Of a stretch of DNA of 35,560 nt, positions 33,528 to 35,560 are shown one piece after another. The stretch is taken from positions 1 to 35,560 of the forward strand of contig NZ_JACXYY010000011.1 in NCBI RefSeq assembly GCF_014779665.1. Direction: 5' to 3'. Source of the stretch: Nocardioides hwasunensis. Its GTDB lineage: Bacteria > Actinomycetota > Actinomycetes > Propionibacteriales > Nocardioidaceae. The notes beneath the pieces are model-generated. The model was not told where the DNA came from, did not search any database, and was given only the letters and a program-made list of their open reading frames with translations. Positions within the stretch are counted from its first letter, which is position 1; the number at the start of each line of letters is the position of its first letter. The translations under genes and the position numbers were made by a program.

Positions 33528-34646
33528 ATGGACTTCGACACCGTCGTACCGCCGTACGTCGCGAAGCCCCTCAAGCTCCTCCCGTTCCGGGCGGTCATGC
33601 TGGCACCGGCGCGCGTGGGGGATCCCGCGTCCGCCCGGGCCTTGGCACGACCCTATCGCGACGTCGCCACCCGCCTGTCACAGTGGATCGCGGAGGGACG
33701 GGCCTCCTCCGACGTCGCTCCTGCCCTCTACCTCCACGAGTACACGTCCGGAGGACTCACCGTCCGCGGCCTCGTCGGTGCGCTCGACATGTCGCGCCGG
33801 GCCGAGTCGATGGCCGACCGCGCGGTGTGGCCCCACGAGGGGATCCACCCCGAGCAGGCCGGCGACCTGGCCGACCGGATGCTCCAGATGGAGCTCAACC
33901 CGGCGCCCATCCTGCTCGTGCACCACGGCGCGTCGGAGCTCCGTCACCTCATCGGCGAGATCGTCCGCAGCGAGCCGGACTGGCGCTACCTCGATCGCAC
34001 CGAGCAGCGCCAGCGCATCTGGGCAGTCCGCGATCCCGAGCTCGTCGCCCGCATCGATGCCCTCCTCAGTGGGTCGCGATGCCTGCTCGCAGACGGACAC
34101 CACCGCTACGCCGCCTACGTGCGCCTTCAAGAGCGCAACCCAGGCACGCCGTGGGATGCCGGTCTCGCGATGATCGTCGACCAGCTCGACACTCCCCTGT
34201 TCCTGGGCGCCATCCATCGCACGCTCGGCGGCACGTCGATCGAGGAGCTGCTGCAGGCCGCGGCCGCCGTCGGGGCTGAGCTGACCACGCGATCACGACA
34301 GGCTGCGCTGGGAGCCCTCGACGGCACCCTCCTGGTGCTCACCGACGGCCGCGACTGGCACACGATCCGTCCGCGCGACCTGGATCACCAGGCGGCCGTG
34401 TCCTGGCTCCACGAGCAGCTGCTTCCTCGCCTGCCCCGACCCGTCACGCGCATCGAGCACCACCACACGGTCGAGGATGCACTTGCCTCTGCGACAAGAG
34501 AGTCACCGGCCGTCCTCCTGCCCAGTCCTGACTTCGACCAGGTCCGGACGCTGGTGGAGTCGGGCGGGCTCCTCCCGGAGAAGGCCACGTCCTTCCAGCC
34601 GAAGCCGAGCCTGGGCGTCCTCATGCGGCCGATCGCCGACGGATGA
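33528..34646 (+). CDS. DUF1015 family protein
   Basis: The 372-residue protein belongs to a widespread family of unknown biochemical function, sometimes annotated SerC-associated or HTH-like because of its genomic neighbours in other phyla. The family hallmark ADGHHRY is at 188-194 and the C-terminal EKATSFQPKPSLG is also conserved. The N-terminus (PPYVAKPLKLLPFRAVMLAP) replaces the usual PYDV start. The start is fixed by the leaderless -10 box. Its last 26 bp overlap the convergent SSB-like gene. Confidence 0.85.
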   Translation: MDFDTVVPPYVAKPLKLLPFRAVMLAPARVGDPASARALARPYRDVATRLSQWIAEGRASSDVAPALYLHEYTSGGLTVRGLVGALDMSRRAESMADRAVWPHEGIHPEQAGDLADRMLQMELNPAPILLVHHGASELRHLIGEIVRSEPDWRYLDRTEQRQRIWAVRDPELVARIDALLSGSRCLLADGHHRYAAYVRLQERNPGTPWDAGLAMIVDQLDTPLFLGAIHRTLGGTSIEELLQAAAAVGAELTTRSRQAALGALDGTLLVLTDGRDWHTIRPRDLDHQAAVSWLHEQLLPRLPRPVTRIEHHHTVEDALASATRESPAVLLPSPDFDQVRTLVESGGLLPEKATSFQPKPSLGVLMRPIADG

Positions 34647-34995
34647 CGCGCGCCGCGGCGACCTCGACCTCCACGCGGGACCTGGTGGCACCGCCGGCCT
34701 GGTAGAAGCGGCACCTCATCGCCCCCTCCACCTCCACGACGTCACCCGCGCGCCAGGTCGCCACGCTGCGCCGCAATCGCGGCGCCCACGCCACGCACGG
34801 GATGGAGTCGACCCGCTGTGTCTGCGGCTGTCCGACACCCGAGCCTCGTGTCGGGACTCGCCGAGGCACCGAGATCCGGAACGACATCAGCTCATCGCCG
34901 CTCGGCAGCTCGATCACGCCGGGATCGGCACTCAGGCGGCCGATCAGTCGTACCTCGTTGGTGAGGACCTCCCGATCGCCGCTGCCCGCCGCCAC
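34621..34995 (-). CDS. Single-stranded DNA-binding protein-like OB-fold protein (5' end uncertain)
   Basis: The core reads LTNEVRLIGRLSADPGVIEL, then MSFRISVPRR, then an SIPCVAWAPRLRRSV segment and AGDVVEVEGAMRCRFYQ. These match the strands of an SSB OB fold, in a divergent short form without the acidic C-terminal tail of canonical SSB. The GTG at 34995-34993 gives 124 residues, with AAGGA about 10 nt upstream. A much better start, ATG at 35077 with AGGAGG, is out of frame by one base with this ORF. The gene may therefore be frameshifted near its 5' end (see findings). It is probably a secondary SSB paralog. Confidence 0.75.
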   Translation of the reverse strand: MAAGSGDREVLTNEVRLIGRLSADPGVIELPSGDELMSFRISVPRRVPTRGSGVGQPQTQRVDSIPCVAWAPRLRRSVATWRAGDVVEVEGAMRCRFYQAGGATRSRVEVEVAAARVIRRRSAA

Positions 34996-35088
34996 CTTGG
35001 TCTGGTCCTTGCCGGTGGTCTTCTGCGGCGCCTTGGTCTGTGTCGTGGGTCTGTCTCTTGGTCTGCGTCTTGGTCATGTGCACCTCCT
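34996..35088 (-). other. Strong ribosome-binding site and out-of-frame leader of the SSB-like gene
   Basis: AGGAGG (35088-35083) lies 5 nt before ATG 35077, the best start signal in this area. The frame opens MTKTQTKRQTHDTDQ and then runs to 34892 as a low-complexity, arginine-rich shadow of the SSB ORF. The adjacent frame, continuous with the SSB-like ORF, reads TQTKAPQKTTGKDQTK through the same DNA, a natural continuation of MTKTQTK. One base difference would join them. Confidence 0.5.
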
Positions 35089-35255
35089 GGCCACCACACT
35101 CCAGAAGGACACCCACACCAGTTGAGCGACGCGTCATCGGCCTGTGGATCGCACGCTCTCAAGCTCGCCTGTGGACACCTGGTGGCGCACGAATCCCATC
35201 GCCACATCTGCATTTCTGCGCCCCAGCCCCGTGCAGAGAGCAACCCCGAAATGCA
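35089..35255. other. Intergenic region between SSB-like gene and rRNA terminator
   Basis: I find no gene. Two CTGTGGA motifs, 35142-35148 and 35169-35175, are 27 bp apart; as reverse complements they resemble DnaA boxes (TTGTCCACA), the second matching 8 of 9 bases. The promoter of the SSB-like gene must lie here, but I cannot place it. Confidence 0.4.
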
Positions 35256-35287
35256 AAAGTGGAGCCACCCTAGGGTGACTCCACTTT
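35256..35287 (-). terminator. rRNA operon terminator
   Basis: On the minus strand AAAGTGGAGTCACCC pairs with GGGTGGCTCCACTTT over 15 bp, with one G-U pair and a TA turn, followed by a T-containing run. It starts 11 nt after the 5S 3' end. It is the strongest intrinsic terminator in the window. Confidence 0.92.
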
Positions 35288-35297
35288 CACAATGTAT

Positions 35298-35416
35298 GTC
35301 CGGCGGCGTCCTACTCTCCCACAACCTCTCGGTTGCAGTACCATCGGCGCTGAAAGGCTTAACTTCCGGGTTCGGTATGGGACCGGGTGTTTCCCGTTTC
35401 GCTATGGCCGCCGTAA
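35298..35416 (-). rRNA. rrf: 5S ribosomal RNA
   Basis: The minus strand has the standard actinobacterial 5S sequence: a 5' start at about TTACGGCGGCCATAGCG, loop B/C with GGTCCCATACCGAACCCGG, AGTTAAGCC, CGCCGATGGTACTGC, GTGGGAGAGTAGG and the 3' strand GACGCCGCCGG closing helix I. Ends are placed by helix I pairing and may be off by 1-3 nt. It is about 118 nt long. Confidence 0.95.
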
Positions 35417-35550
35417 CTCTTTCAACCCTCACAAACCAGTGGGTTTGTTGGTTGGGAACTGCGTAGTGGACGCGAACAACCCGCATGTGGGTGTGTGTTC
35501 GTTGTGTGCGCGGGTACAACTTCACGTGTGTGTGGTTGTGTACGTGGTTG
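35417..35550 (-). other. 23S-5S internal transcribed spacer
   Basis: About 134 nt. It contains a perfect 7-bp stem, ACAAACC/GGTTTGT, at 35431-35448 close to the 5S 5' end. A GT-rich stretch (35480-35550, plus strand) holds partial CGAACA/TGTTCG pairing. These are likely RNase III/E processing structures of the rRNA precursor. No tRNA is embedded. Confidence 0.7.
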
Positions 35551-35560
35551 GGACAAGCCC
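35551..35560 (-). rRNA. rrl: 23S ribosomal RNA, extreme 3' end (partial)
   Basis: The last ten bases read GGGCTTGTCC on the minus strand, matching the usual actinobacterial 23S 3' terminus that follows CTAATAGGCCGAG. The rest of 23S is beyond the window. The call rests on this short match plus the adjacent spacer and 5S. Confidence 0.65.

Noticed and set aside
34477..35466. 329-codon plus-strand frame running into 5S rRNA
   Set aside because: It overlaps DUF1015, the SSB-like gene, the terminator and 5S, so it cannot be a normal gene.
35480..35550. GT-rich tract as a microsatellite or mobile-element end
   Set aside because: It lies inside the 23S-5S spacer, lacks a regular unit and is better explained as rRNA precursor spacer.

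Overview
The window is GC-rich actinobacterial chromosome. Codon third positions are G/C-rich, GTG starts are common, and many genes have a TANNNT -10 box 6-7 nt from the start codon. The gene order tlyA-nadK-recN-steA-mctB-pyrG, then xerD, then parA-scpA-scpB-rluB, then aroH-tyrA-cmk-der matches Nocardioides and related Propionibacteriales. The genus is an inference from synteny and protein flavour; no 16S sequence is present.

Layout. At 1-460 lies the end of an IS3-family element inserted into a tyrosine integrase gene. The integrase C-terminal remnant also carries an amber codon next to its catalytic tyrosine. It sits 180 bp from the 3' end of a tRNA-Pro(GGG) gene (637-710), the arrangement expected of a decayed island integrated at a tRNA. 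A tiny secreted-peptide ORF follows (882-1040). From 1082 to 10077, all on the minus strand, are two core blocks. One is aroH-tyrA-cmk-der (aromatic amino acids, CMP kinase, ribosome-assembly GTPase). The other is parA-orf119-scpA-scpB-rluB (chromosome segregation/condensin plus a pseudouridine synthase), joined by four consecutive 4-nt start/stop overlaps. An AraC regulator plus a VOC-fold protein separate the two blocks.

From 10340 to 18943 there is a SKI2-like helicase, a divergent drug-type ABC exporter pair, a 1053-residue AfsR/BTAD-type STAND regulator and xerD, the last two overlapping by 4 nt. From 18951 to 24833 lie alanine dehydrogenase, a Nudix hydrolase, a divergent M1 aminopeptidase and a secreted repeat (probably beta-propeller) protein. 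From 24841 to 33479, on the minus strand, is the conserved HAD phosphatase-orf81-tlyA-nadK-recN-steA-mctB-pyrG block. The window ends with a DUF1015 protein, an SSB-like OB-fold gene whose 5' end looks frameshifted, and the 3' end of an rRNA operon: terminator, 5S, spacer and the last bases of 23S.

I did not find a CRISPR array, a prophage or an evident defence island. The most interesting items are the ParA plus small putative ribbon-helix-helix protein coupled to ScpAB with an upstream perfect palindrome; a cluster of GTGCAC palindromes; split parS-like half-sites in a divergent promoter; TAG stop codons that double as the -10 box of the next gene; xerD coupled to an AfsR-like regulator; the frame discontinuity in the SSB-like gene; and the IS/integrase/tRNA scar.
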